Below are positions 43,402-54,984 of a stretch of 64,000 nt of DNA, one piece after another. This DNA comes from Patiria miniata (taxonomy: Eukaryota; Echinodermata; Asteroidea; Valvatida; Asterinidae), in the NCBI RefSeq assembly GCF_015706575.1, contig NW_024037047.1, positions 1,864,632-1,928,631 of the forward strand, given 5' to 3'. The position numbers were made by a program, and so were the translations under genes. Each line of letters opens with the position of its first letter. Positions within the stretch are counted from its first letter, which is position 1. The notes beneath the pieces are model-generated. The model searched no databases. It saw only the letters and a program-made list of their open reading frames with translations, and was not told where the DNA came from.

Positions 43402-43730
43402 ATAGCCAGTACTAGCAAGCCAGCCAGCTAGCCAGCTAGCCGGCCAGCCAACCAGTCTCAAGCCGGCCACCTGGGGAGCCTGCCTGCCAGCTAGCAAGTC
43501 CGCCTAAAGCCGGCCAGCCAGCCAGCCAGTCAGCCAGCCAACCCAACTCCGACCGGCCAGCCGGCCAGCTAGCCGGAAAGCCAGCCGGGGAGCCAGCCAG
43601 TCAGCCGGCCAACCGGCTAGCCGGCCAGCTAGCCAGCTAGCCAGCCGGTCAGCCAGCCAGTCAGCCAACCAGCCCACCTCCAGCCGGCCAACCGGTCAGC
43701 CAGCCAGGTAGCCAGCCAGCGATGCATACA
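43402..43730. repeat. (CCAG/CTAG/CCGG)-type tetranucleotide array
   Basis: GCCAGCCAGCTAGCCAGCTA and many variants (GCCGGCCAGC, CAGTCAGCC) fill about 330 bp. A shorter related array is at 44245-44325. Open frames here (LTGWLTGWLAG-type) are the repeat itself. Confidence 0.95.
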
Positions 43731-44509
43731 AAGAGGACAGTAGGCTGGCCTATATGTATAGCCTATTACATAAAAATCCATGGTCAGATTTGACCCGGAA
43801 TCTTGGTTATGCTTGGCCTGGTTATTTTTCCAGGGTCCAAATGACACTTCTGCCAAGGCTGCAGGGTCAAAATATTTTGGACAAGTATCCACAAAAGTGT
43901 CGTTTTGACCCATCAAAGTGTCATTGTTTGACCATGTAGTGTTAGTACAAATAGAACCCGGATAATTCCGACTCAAACTGACCAGGTATTTTTCAAGTGA
44001 GGGACCAGTTCGATTTATAACAATCAGGTGATTTGAACTTTCGATGCATATAGGACCTGGGATTTGTGGTTTCTCAGAGTTTTGTTGAGCAATCTGAGGC
44101 GGTTCCAGGCCACTTCCTACTGAATTATTGGATTTTTTTTTAATTATAAGGATTTTGATTTCATTTGTTAAAAATAGTATTTCTTAATTACAAGTTTATA
44201 TAATACTTCAAAGTGAGAACCATGTGTTTCGTCTGCATAGAGAGCCAGCTAGCAAACCAACCAGCCAACCAGCCAACCAGTCAAACCGCCAGACAGCCAA
44301 CCGTTCAGACAGCAAGCCAGTCCGGATAAATCCGGTATCTATTTAGCCTAATATTTTTTCGGGGTCAATATTACACTTTGGCCACGGCCACGGGGTCAAA
44401 ATGAGCTGGAAAATGATCCACAGAAGTGTCATTTTGACCCAGAAAGTGTCAAATTTTTACCATGTACATGCATTAGTTAAAAAGAACCCGGAGGCATTCA
44501 CTACGTACA

Positions 44510-45166
44510 CTACACATTGCTACAATATCCTGACATAGATACGTCGTGTCCGATTAGTGAGCTCATACTCCGCCGGTTTAAATAAAGAACCTGCACTCGG
44601 CTGTCAGTCCCCGCCCACTGCAGAGGCCCATTCCCACTTGTTTCCCCGCCCACAATTTTCTCCAGGTTAGCCATCATCTGACTTTTGACGCGAAACACAC
44701 TACCTCGCACGAAATGCTCTGAGGGGCATGCAAGGCTGTCGGCCTTTGCAAGAACGTCTTCTGCAACTGCTGGAATTTTTCCATTTTGTTTTAAGCACGA
44801 CTTTCTCAACGTACACACATGACACAAAAGCGTCAGATTAAAAGCATAGAAAACACCCCACAAGTTACCATCGAAAAACACACGAGAAACTGTGTAAAGT
44901 TTCGCGCAAACTGCGCCCACCTTTGTCTGCAGTACGCCCTCTCGTACGGCATATCTGTAATAAATGTGAACATCGGAAGGTCCTTCACCAAAGAGATCAT
45001 TGACAGAATCCACCTCTGCGTATATGCTTCTGGCTGCAGGAGCAACCACTTCGAAGACTCCCATTGCCCTGGTGACGTCTCTCCAAGTGTCAATCACCAA
45101 TCTGGTTGCATCTTTAAGTTCTCTGCGTGATTTTCTCTCGTCGTAGATTATTTCATTGGCGCGCGT
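44510..45166 (-). pseudogene. Relic C-terminal tail of the ApoL-like paralogue
   Basis: Directly after the TAA at 45167-45169 the same frame stays open for over 200 codons. It starts TRANEIIYDERKSRRELKDA and includes TRLVIDTWRDVTRAMGVF and EVVAPAARSIYAEVDSVNDL. TRA(N/K) and F(E)E?V.AP line up with TRAKDI and FEEVIAPA of the 37.5-kb gene, in the same order. The last part (after about 44780) may be non-coding. It would be translated only if the stop is an error, is edited or is read through. Confidence 0.6.
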
Positions 45167-48100
45167 TTAGAATTTCTTGCAGTGATACGAGAAAACAAGA
45201 ATCGCTATTATGACAGCAAAGTCACAAATAGTAGCAAGGATAGCGCTCACACCGACAACAGTGTGAGAGCCTACAAACTGTCCAAATGTGTTGGTTCCAA
45301 TATAAACCGTGAAGATCACGAGCCATGCTACCACTCCAACTATACTTCCGAAAATCTGTTGGATAAAAGCAACACATTATTATGACATGGTGTGGACAGG
45401 TTTATACCACACTTAAAGAGGTTGTGGAATGCTCGAAGACTTTCCGTCATTTTTGGGGTATATGTAGCCTAAGGTGTGATGAAATAAAAACGACTATTTT
45501 TCTGTCATGAAATGAGTACAAAGGGTACTTTTGAGAGCTCTTTTTTTCAGGTCCTGTTTCGACCCGAACGTGCAATTTGTGTAAAAGTCGTCGTTGCGGG
45601 CAGCAAACAAAACACAGTAAATCGTGACGTAATAAACAGGACTCGTGTATGCTACTCTGCATCGGAAGTCCTGTTTATTACGTCACGATTCACTGTTTTT
45701 TATTTGCTGCCCGCAATGACGATTTTTACACAAAGTGCACGTTCGGGTCGAAACAGGTATGACAGAACTTGAAAAAACAGCTCTCAAAAGTACCTTTTGT
45801 ACTCATTTCATGACAGACACAATAGTCGTTTTTATTTCATCACACCTTAGGCTACATATACCCGGAAAATGACTGAAATGTCTTCGAGCATTCCACAACC
45901 TCTTTAAAAAGGTGTTAATTTACCATAAAGCTAAATTAAATTAGTAATACAGGAAGCTCCGACTAAACCGACATCTTACAACTCGTCAAATCGCTCAAGT
46001 CGGCCGTCTGAATGAAGTTTCGATTGTCCGTAATGCATCTTCATCGGTTTTTTTAATTTCTATATCGGCTTTTACGAGTCGCCATTTCGCTCAAGTCGTC
46101 GTGTTACTCCTGGTCCCCTTTCCATACAAAAAGCATTACAAAATTTGCTGTGTAAGCCGGCATTCAACGGATCATTGGCATCGACTTCCTGTGCTGCGGT
46201 TTGCAAAGTGTCGAGTGAAAAGTGGTTTTCGCACGGCCCGTGATCGCTGCTTGCAACGGTGTCGAAAAGGGGTCTCCTACTGCATACCACTACGCGGCGC
46301 TATAGGAAGGATCATTGCTGCATATATCGCACATGCATCGTGAGCGTATTAATACCAGTACCCTCTCTACGCTGCACGCGATCTGTCTATTTTGGGGATC
46401 ATCTTATGGTTGCATATGACCCCAATGGTAAATGCTCCCACTTCAGACATTGGGGAAACACTTACAACTCTCCAAGGTATTCGAGACACACAGCAAATTA
46501 AAGGTCATTTCATCATCTTTCACTTTCTTTTCAATTTTGGGGGGGGGGGGGGTCAACTGATGACCTTTAGGAGAAATTTCCATTCGAAGATGATCACCCC
46601 TGAAAACAGTCATGAAGCCCATCGCCATTGAAAAACGATGCCTACGCTCCATTGCAAAATAGTTAAGGGTCTCAATTTCATCCAAAATGAGCACGGTTTC
46701 CACCCATATTTTTCACAAACCCTAAAGTTAATGGCCCACAGCATGCTTAAAAACTGAAGATACTGGAGATTTGGAGGGCATGCAAATCGTGATTTGGCCG
46801 GTGTGGGCAATTTCGGACCGATTTACTGGTCTGCAAGACTGCAACCTTTATTGAATGGCTCGACTACTGCTGCAGTCAATACGTACGTGGTATATATCGG
46901 ACCACGCACGCATTTAATTCGTTACTGTGCACGAACCAATGTGTCGTGGTCTCCACTATCAACACCCCAAACGTGATGATACAATTCGAGCATTAATTTG
47001 CAGGATTTAAATCAAGCATTAAGGAGATAACCCAGGGTAAATCGAAGCCAATTAGTGCAATAAACCATGTGTGCAAAAGACCATTCTTGTAAGTCGGCAA
47101 AAGGACGACTAGCATTTATAGGCATTCGCTTAAGTCGTCACAAATTCTCGGGTCCCGACAGTGCCGATTTAGCCGGAGTTTAGTAACAATTTAATAAAGC
47201 TGTATGGAATTTACCTGTCCAAGCGCACCATACGTGACGGCATTCATCACCTCACCATTACCCTATTACCTATAGTTGATTTCACAATCCTAATCACTGA
47301 CCTCGATACTAACTGGGCTGTCTGCCGGTTGAGTAATACGCCTTAAAGAAACTCATCCGCCATCTTTGTTCCCCAAAACTAACTTTTCGGCATTTTGTTT
47401 TTCTTGTGTAACATTTCCCCCATTAATCAATTTTCATTTGGTTTTGACGTCTGATTAAAAAAAATAAAGCGTTCAGAAAATATAATTATTGTTTCTGTAC
47501 AAGCTTAAATCTTTAGAATACAATCCAACACTACCATTAAAAGAACCATTAAACATAGTACCCTTAAAACAAAGATCGTTTTTACTGCGCGTTCGCGTGC
47601 GGCTAGGGTGATACGACATTTCAAAGCAAGCGATCTTCAATTCGTGGAAAAGTTCCACAAGTCCAGTTTAGAAGTCAGTGAGACTTAGGGCACGGTCACA
47701 CTTCTGCGTATCCTAATTCCTTATGAGTTGCGCATTGACATATTTTCATACGCTGTCGTACGCACAGTACGCACCTCATATGCATCTCTATCGTTTTATG
47801 TACGCAGATATACGCATGGTACGGCCCAGTACGCAGGATTTATACGCAGCGCATCGGTCCCGCATCGGTCGAGTGCGTTACGAGTACGCTATGTGTTCGT
47901 GACGCACCTCGTCAGCATATGAGCCGCCTGTATTGGACGGATACATAGCGTACTTGCAGCGCAGATGCAACGCACGCTGAACGGCGAGCGGCGGAAATGC
48001 GGCGGGAATACACTCAGAAGTGCGTCAAGCATGCGGTCGGCATAATTCGGGTGCGTCCGGAATACGCTCGGCATGCGCACTGCAGATAAGTCAAAGTGAT

Positions 48101-49177
48101 CAAAACATTCGCAGCCCGAAAAATAATGTTGTGCACTGCATACGCAACTCATACGCATCTCATACGCAATGGATGCGCTGAATTCGTTACTTGTACGCTA
48201 GATGTGCGCTGCACATAAGTCAAAGTGATCAAAACATTTCGACGTTAATTGAGCGTACGGCTGCATATTGAATTTTTTTGATAAGGAACTCATAAGGAAT
48301 TAGGATACGCAAAGGTGTGACAGGGGCTTAAATATAACTGGTTTTCCCCTTGCGCCCGGATGATGGCCGTGGCCGCAAACGCGCTTTCCGCTAATCCCCC
48401 CACCGGTATGCATGTAGTCGTGCTTCAATGCGGGAACGCGCTGCGTTCGCCCAATAGATGGTAGCGGACTTAGGCCGCTGTGCAGCCATGCGTGTAAGCT
48501 GGGCATTGGCTTCCAGTCCGCAAGGGGGAGTTCACGCTGACCCATCTCAAAACTAACAAATCAAAACAAATGATCCAACAAATTCAAGCTAAAAACAAAT
48601 AATACACAATTTTCACATCACCTTGAGTTTATGTGTCCGTCGATACTTAACGTAAAGGCCATAGGCCAGTACTCTCAGCGTAGTTTCAGTTGACTGTCTC
48701 TGGTGGATCACGTTTAGAGCAGCTTCCTCTAATTTTCCCAAATCTCCCGTCAGCTGCAGCAAGCGCCGTTCTACAGAATAACGTAAAATGGGAAATCTTC
48801 AAGTAATAAATTCCCGTCCACGTTACCTTAATTAATGGTGACAGTTATGCAACAAAATTTGTTTTTGCTGTGATTTTCAGACATGAATGAAATTGGGTTT
48901 AGTATTTTCGTTTCACTGAACTTCTTAAAGTATTGTGTTCATAGAGGCTGAAAAAAAATGCTGTTCTCGTAGTTTGGTTCCCTGACCCTACTTTGGACGA
49001 AACGGAGCAATTTATAGGCGTAAGGGAACTTTCAAGTCGAGGAATCAACCAGACTAGCTACAAACACCCGTTCACGGATATGTAATCGATTGTAAACAGC
49101 ACGCCGACTAACTAGGAATGATTGATCGAAGATTACTTATCAGACTCACCAGCAATAACATTTGTCATTGTGGCCAT
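45167..49177 (-). CDS. Short ApoL-like paralogue without TRADD-N, three exons
   Basis: Exons on the minus strand: 49177-49150 (MATMTNVIA), 48770-48622 (coil, ERRLLQLTGDLGKLEEAALN ...) and 45355-45167 (hydrophobic, IFGSIVGVVAWLVIFTVYIG ... AILVFSYHCKKF, stop TAA). Phases 1 then 0, GT-AG junctions, 121 residues. The coil exon is 50 residues with entry phase 1 and exit phase 0, exactly like exon 4 of the 37.5-kb gene, and shares E.AA...R..T...L..LA with it. The hydrophobic exon aligns with the ApoL hairpin but has lost much of its glycine. No TRADD-N exon is seen between start and coil. The TAA stands where the paralogue has CAA (Gln), before TRA. Confidence 0.65.
45409..45913. mobile_element. 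Long near-perfect foldback element, about 500 bp
   Basis: Two arms of about 235 bp are almost perfect inverted copies (TTAAAGAGGTTGTGGAATGC at 45413; inverted at 45906) around a loop of about 25-30 bases at 45643-45670. Landmarks in both arms are GTATATGTAGCCTAAGGTGT, TTTCATGACAG and GACCCGAACGTGCA. No ORF. It lies in intron 2 of the 45-49 kb gene, about 55 bases from exon 3. Target duplication unresolved. Confidence 0.9.
45958..47172. mobile_element. TIR element candidate, about 1.2 kb
   Basis: CTCCGACTAAACCGACA at about 45958 is partly matched inverted by TGCCGATTTAGCCGGAG ending at about 47179. Both flanks carry AAGTCG/CGACTT words (CGCTCAAGTCGG; CGCTTAAGTCGTC). The interior has no recognisable transposase; a poly-G run lies at 46541-46552. 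It is the second element in the same intron. Confidence 0.5.
47688..48327. mobile_element. MITE with TTA target duplication
   Basis: GGGCACGGTCACACTTCTGC at 47688 pairs with the inverted end (GCGTATCCTAATTCCTTATG is in both arms, about 42 bp). TTA flanks both sides (47685-47687, 48328-48330), as for PIF/Harbinger-like elements. The interior is packed with ATACGCA/TGCGTA words. Third element in the intron. Confidence 0.75.
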
Positions 49178-49179
49178 CC

Positions 49180-50180
49180 CTTGAGTTAGTTTTCTTTCAT
49201 GACGAAATCTCGTAGTTTGCTTGTTGGGTCATTGGCTTGGATGCTCGTTTGGACCAGTCCATCGGGTATCAAACTCAAATCTGCTTCAAGAATTTTGCTT
49301 CAGCTTTTGGATTGAAACGATATTTATACGCTGAGGTTACTCAGAGGTTTGAACTCAGTGTAACTGTAGAGTTTCGTTCACGCGCACTGCTGCGGTCAGT
49401 GTTTCGGTTTGCCAGTTGTAGAGTCTCATCTACGGAAGCGCAACTGGTTTTAACTGGTGTGATAAAATTTGCTGCAAGGTACTTTACAATTTTACCAAGA
49501 GCTAATCTGTGAACTGTGCGATTGAGTATGATGTACAATTGCTGTCTACTGTGACCGTGGGTGTGAAATGCCTGGAATGAACTGAGGTGATGGAGCAGCG
49601 TCTACAGAGCGCAACAGCATCAGAGATGATGTCATGCATCCAAAAATAGTCAGCCTAAACTTGAAGCAGTTCTTCATTACTCACTGGGGCAGATATAGCA
49701 ACGAATAACGCAGGCCCTGTAGTTAAGATTGCCTAGATGACCTCAATGGTATATCTTTAACCAGTCTAAATGTGTTGCTCACTTGCCATGGGGAAAACCT
49801 AGATTTATTGCGAAACACGGAAGCATTGTGAACCCACAGTACACGTCAACACAAAGAGTTTATTGTCAATCAGAGCTACACGATATAGCTGAATGCGTTC
49901 ATCATTATGACCAAAACTCCATAATACACAAAACGGTGTTTGGAGATATAAAGCATCCCGTCATGTTCTAAAATTACCCTATACGCAAATTTCTGACGTC
50001 ACCTCACTTTTGTTTGCGCTGCGAATTTGGAAAGTTCAAAAACACGTTTCAACTCCTGCGAATTTTGCAGCAAGTGTGTCCTGACGTCAGATCGGATATT
50101 CGCATTCATCTTCGCGTCGCGAAACATTCGATGCGAAATTGTCCGGAGTTAAAATACACTTATGCAACCACCATGCCAAG
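49180..50180. promoter_or_regulatory. Upstream region of the ApoL-like paralogue with two CRE palindromes
   Basis: The perfect cAMP-response palindrome TGACGTCA occurs at 49994-50001 and 50082-50089, 88 bases apart and 0.8-0.9 kb upstream of the minus-strand ATG at 49177. No other gene is visible here. Function is inference; ATF/CREB sites of this kind are established, but this promoter is untested. Confidence 0.35.
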
Positions 50181-50184
50181 TCAG

Positions 50185-50362
50185 AATTCACAGTCAGTCT
50201 GTCAGTCTGTTAGTCTGTCAGACAGTCAGTCTTGGAGTTAGTCTTGGAGTAAGCAGTCAGCTGGTCGGTCGGTCGTTCGGTCGGAGGGTCGGTGGGTGGG
50301 TCTGTCGATGGGTTGTTGGGTGATGGGTGGGTTGGTCGGTCGGTCTGTCAAAAAGTCAGTGA
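50185..50362. repeat. (GTCT/GTCA/GTCG/GTGG)n tetranucleotide array
   Basis: CAGTCAGTCTGTCAGTCTGT, then GGTCGGTCGGTCGTTCGG and GGTGGGTGGG words over about 175 bp. Confidence 0.9.
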
Positions 50363-50602
50363 ACTGTTGTACAAAGCTGTACTGCCTCGTGACGCATTAT
50401 CTGTACAGTAGCTAGCACAATAATTTAAGGGGGCCTTCGTCATAGAATTGCTAGCTGTGTCCGGATGCATCTGAAATGGACTCTTTTTGGAGCCTTTTAT
50501 AATCATCCAGTCATAATCTAGTCTATGTAATAGACCATGGCGAAAGCCAAGACCTGTTATTTTTAAGCACATTCCTTGAATAATTATGCAAGACAACCGC
50601 AT

Positions 50603-51263
50603 ATTGACCTCTAGATTTTGACCAATCAGCGAGCGCTCTCTACGTTGGGTCTTTGGTCATTCACCAGTTGTCGCGTTATAGACTAGTCCAAGTATTACCC
50701 GTTATCCAGGGAGCCAAATCCTGTATAACGTCAGATATGTCTAAACATGCAGATATATGCAAGCCGCGCGCCAGCCAATCGGAGTCGACTTTAGTAAATC
50801 GTGACGTAATTTCATTCCTAAATCAGGACAAAATGGTTTGATCAGTCAAATCGAATGCAGTGTTTTGTAATACAACAACAGCCGGGCGCGATATCGCGTA
50901 ACAATATACAGAGTGCGTAACATGTTTTTTTTTTATACATCGTCCATGACGTGAAACGGGTGAATGACAGAAAACCCGATATACAAAGCGCCCCTGATTG
51001 GTCAAAATCTAGGAGGTCAAGAGGCAGGGTCTTGATTAATTAATCAGCGAATCTGTTGACGCATAATCGACAAAAGGATTTAAAAAAAAACCTAGATAAA
51101 GCGAAAAAAGGCTGCGTCACGTGCTCTGTATTAAGTTACGCGATTTGTGATCAGCTGTTGCTGTATTACAAAAATACTGCATTCGAATTAATCAATCAAA
51201 TAACTGTTAGTCATGATTTGGGAATGAAATGACTTCACGATTTAGTAAAGTCGACTCCGATTG
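50603..51263. mobile_element. Two interleaved inverted-repeat (foldback) elements
   Basis: Pair 1: TTGACCTCTAGATTTTGACC at 50603 and its inverted copy ending 51020 (arms about 80 bp, also sharing GTCATTCACC). Pair 2: CCAATCGGAGTCGACTTTA at 50774 and its inverted copy near 51263 (arms about 145 bp, sharing TCGAATGCAGT, TGTAATACA and ATCGCGTAAC). The order is 1L-2L-1R-2R, so the pairs cross rather than nest. No ORF. The 2L arm shares AGTAAATCGTGACGTAAT with the foldback at 45.6 kb. Confidence 0.8.
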
Positions 51264-51557
51264 TCCGAGTCCAAAGATCGCATAATTTTGAATGACATAT
51301 ATCAGACATGAAACGGAGACTGTCTCAGTGGATAAGGGGTGATACTCAGACTTTTCATGATCCGCCGTCGGCACTGTTTTTTTCAGGGAACGCGAACATA
51401 TAGCTCTGTGTCAGACTAATAGCGCGCGATCCGGACATAGGCTCTATGTAAATACTGCTTATTTAGTGAGTATCTTTTATTCAGTTAGCGGGAAGGTTCG
51501 ACCATTTTATACATTGTATAAATTGCTACATACGCTGTATAAACGGTTACAGCCATA

Positions 51558-52278
51558 TAGTCCGAAGGTTCAATAGTCCGAAGGTTCGATAGTCCAAAGG
51601 GCCCATTAGTCCGAAAACAGAACAAGGTTAATTAATCTGAAGGTCCGATAGTCCGAATATACGATAGGGTTCGAAAGTCCGAATCGACAATAAGGTTCAA
51701 AAGTCCGAAAAGAAGATAAGGTTCGATAGTCCGAATATACGGTAGGGTTCGATAGTCCGAATTGACAATAAGGTTCGATAGTCCGAATGGGCAATACGGT
51801 TCGTCAGTATGACACTTCGGACTATCGGACCTTACTTTTGATTCGGACTATCGGACCGTTTTGTCGATTCGGACTATCCGACCTTATTGTCGATTCGGAC
51901 TATCGGACCTTATAGTATTTTCGGACTATCGAACCTTATAGTCAAATCGGAATAATAAACTTCGGACTGTTGAACCTTATTTTCGTTTCGGACTATTGAA
52001 CCTTCGTACTGTTGAACCTTATTTTCCTTTCGGACTATTGAACCTTCGGACTGATTAACCTTGTTCTAAATTTGGACTTTCGAACCTTCGGATAAATGAA
52101 CATTCGGACTGATGAACCTTCGGATTAATGAACCTTCGGACTATTGCATCAAATGTTCGGATTAACGAACCTTATTTCATTTTCGGACTAACGAACCCCC
52201 TCTTATGAGAATTCTGTGCATTCGGACTATCGAACCTTCGGACTAAAGAACCTATCGGACCTTTGGACTATCGGGCGG
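51558..52278. repeat. Large inverted minisatellite, GGTTCGATAGTCCGAA words
   Basis: Irregular units of about 25-35 bp: AAGGTTCGATAGTCCGAAT in direct sense from 51562 to about 51810, then TTCGGACTATCGAACCTTAT in inverted sense to about 52275. Around 25 units in total, centre near 51815. A single strand could form a very long hairpin. From 52280 to 52955 no feature except homopolymer runs. Confidence 0.9.
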
Positions 52279-52959
52279 CCCCCGTATAAACGTTGTTGAC
52301 ACTATTGTAAGTTGTCTAGACAGGGACTGACGAAAGACTGAAGTCTGCGAGTGAGCATCAAAAAGTTTAATACTGATGTTGAAGCTAAATAATCAGTGTG
52401 TTTCATATTGCATGGAAATGGGTTCTTTGCGAATAATGTTTGGAGCAAACAAGGATAGGCGTGCGGACAACCCAGCCAGACGGAAAAGTGGGGTGATAGC
52501 ATTGCGTTCCCATTATCCCTTTTTCTAAAGATTCTCTTCTGGGGTGATTTTTTTTTTTAATTGTAGCAATAGTAGGATAATGTGTTCTGAAAGGAACATC
52601 ACCCCACAAATAGGGTATGGTTAGAACGTTAATAATGGTCTATAAACTGCCCCATGTGAAACTAAAAAAAAAAAACATTAACAACAATATATAGTCTTTG
52701 TGGCAGTATTCGTTTCTCTGGGTCCACCTGTATGTGGTGGCACTACCAAAATATCCAACGAACAAAATAAAATACATTTCAATTAGTCGGTACAAACTTT
52801 ATTGCATGTATTATAAGACACATAAAATCAATGTTTGGATACAATGTTTTGAGACGAAAATGTCATGATAAACCTTTTGTATTTTGTATTGTTTTAAATG
52901 ATTGATATCAGTCTACACATGTTTCGTTACAGTATGCACATACACCTGCATACGACTGC

Positions 52960-53485
52960 TGGAAACCGTTACAGACTTCAAACACTTCTGGTCGTGGGTG
53001 GATGATACAGAGCGACGCGACGGTGGCACAGTCTTAGCCTGGAAAGCTCTAGGCTCCATGAAGTCAGTCTTAGGAGGTCAAATGGAAGCAAAAGCTGAAG
53101 GTTTGATTCTTAATTAGTACAGTGGCTGTGAGGTCTGGACGTTTACCAAACATCTTTTGAAAAGGCTAGACTGGTTCTGCACCTAAATGATGAGAGTGTT
53201 AAAAATGGTTCACTGGTTAATGCACCTGACTAACCAGGACCTGTTTTGCGCACTACAAAAGATCAGTGACAAGATCAGGGCAAGGAGACTAAGATTTGCG
53301 GGCCACTGTCACAGGCATCGTTAGCTTGCTATCAGCAGCCTGGTGCTCTGGACTTCCTCCGTGGCAGACGATCTACAGGAGGATCAAATATCACATATGT
53401 GGGCAACGCTTGTCACGATACCGGCTTCCTTAAAGAAGAACTCTTGGCTAATATGGATAACAGGTAACAGTGGAGATCCATCATC
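52960..53485 (+). pseudogene. RTE-like non-LTR retrotransposon, C-terminal relic
   Basis: Reads TDFKHFWSWVDDTER, ALAWKALGSMKSV-like sequence, a shift and stop, YSGCEVWTFTKHLLKRLDWF, then LQKISDKIRARRLRFAGHCH and RH, with further breaks. The order (Y/F)LGSWV.DTE, AW.AL..M..VW, LYGCE.WT, LD..YTRMLR, LP.IS..I..RRLR.AGHC.RH is that of the region after the reverse transcriptase in RTE-type elements. Frames are broken by stops and indels. From 53490 to 54985 no feature is recognised. Confidence 0.75.
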
Positions 53486-54984
53486 CGGCAAATTTGGCCA
53501 CATTTTAGTCAAATTTTAGTCAAATTGTTGGGGAAACTTCGTAAGTTTTAGTGATATTTTGAGAATTTTTACAAATTTCCAATGTTTTGCCCAAATTCCC
53601 AAGATCTTTTGAAAAACAAAAAACCAAAAACAGGCTCGCCACGTTACCAAGATTGTCTTATCACCGGTCTATAAAGCCATGCGACTTTGACATTGCAAAA
53701 CACCTGACACTACACCTAATTCATAGGGTTAAAGTGCACAATGGAATCGAACTGAAACCTAACAGGTGGACTTCAAGTACCTTTTTTTTGCTGTGAGTCG
53801 TACGACCCAGGTTGGTACAGACGTACACTGCAAAAAAAGCACCACTATCAAGATAATTCTTGTTGGTGTGCGTCAACGGTTTAATAATTAAACAAGGCGA
53901 ACACCACAATATTAGAGTATGTCCTGGTAAGTGTTTGTCAATATTCAAATTTAGTTTCACATATGGCAACCAAAATCAATGTCGAATAATTTATGGCCTT
54001 AAGAAAATCATGAATGTAAGGTACTCAATCTAAAAAGAGTCAGAGCAATGTATTCTTGAGTTACGAGCGTTTAAACAAAATTTACAAAATTGTATACTTC
54101 TATTGATTTAGTCCATGTGAACAGTTTGTAAAAGAACAGCGGTCTGTGATAATATTTCTTAAGCGGAAAACTTATCGAAAGATTATGGTTGTTTATCTCA
54201 ACGTCAACGTCGTTTGTTACAGATAAATTTAGTGATGTCCCTGAAATTATTAGGTTAGGCAACCGTTCGACCAGTTTCAGTCCAATTTTCGGGCACCAAT
54301 TCTTTGTCGAGGGGGGACCCAAGTATCATGATGTTTTTAGTGTTGATATGATTTTTCATGATATAAATTTGAAGCTGATCAATAGCGAGGTTTAGCAAGA
54401 CTACTTGATGGTATCTGGGGGAAATGAGCACATATCCAAGATATAATCCATTTTTGGATCTTTCACTTTGTCCCCATAATTATCCAGTCACTAAAAATTC
54501 GTACTACGAGGCTGCATATCATGTGTGCAAAGCCTTTGGACGATTCGTCACTTCGTGGTGCACCCGAATATGCTTTAGAAAATTTTATTTAAGTAAGAGT
54601 AGTTGAGTACTAGTTTGATAATTAAAAAAGTAACACACAACTATATTGTACGACGGCTATTTAAGATGCAGTAAGGCACCCTTTCCCCAAACAAAGTTAG
54701 GTGGCAACCCTTCCAAATATCTCCTTTATGACTATAATGGTCTGTCTGCCAAGTTTGATGCTTTCGACCAGTCAGTTACGAAATTGTAAAAAGTTGGATC
54801 TAAACCACTAGACTATGACATACGTGTTCTACCAAGGAAATATTGACCAGCAGTGCACTGGTACATTGGAACAAAACTAACTGCCACGTGTACAAATAAG
54901 CACCATATGTTCCAGCCGCGGCATGCGTCGGACACAAGCATTATGAGGCGGGGTCGTCAAAGGTTCAACGTAGAGCTTCTACCA

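Noticed and set aside
43629..43976. 115-codon minus-strand ORF with WLTGWLTGWLAG
   Set aside because: It is the tetranucleotide array translated; every frame of such repeats is open.
46101..46976. Cluster of short ORFs within the 45.96-47.17 kb element
   Set aside because: No transposase motif in any frame; frames overlap randomly.
54189..54606. Two short plus-strand ORFs after an acceptor-like TTTGTTACAG
   Set aside because: No partner exons, no recognised domain, and low-complexity AT-rich codon use.
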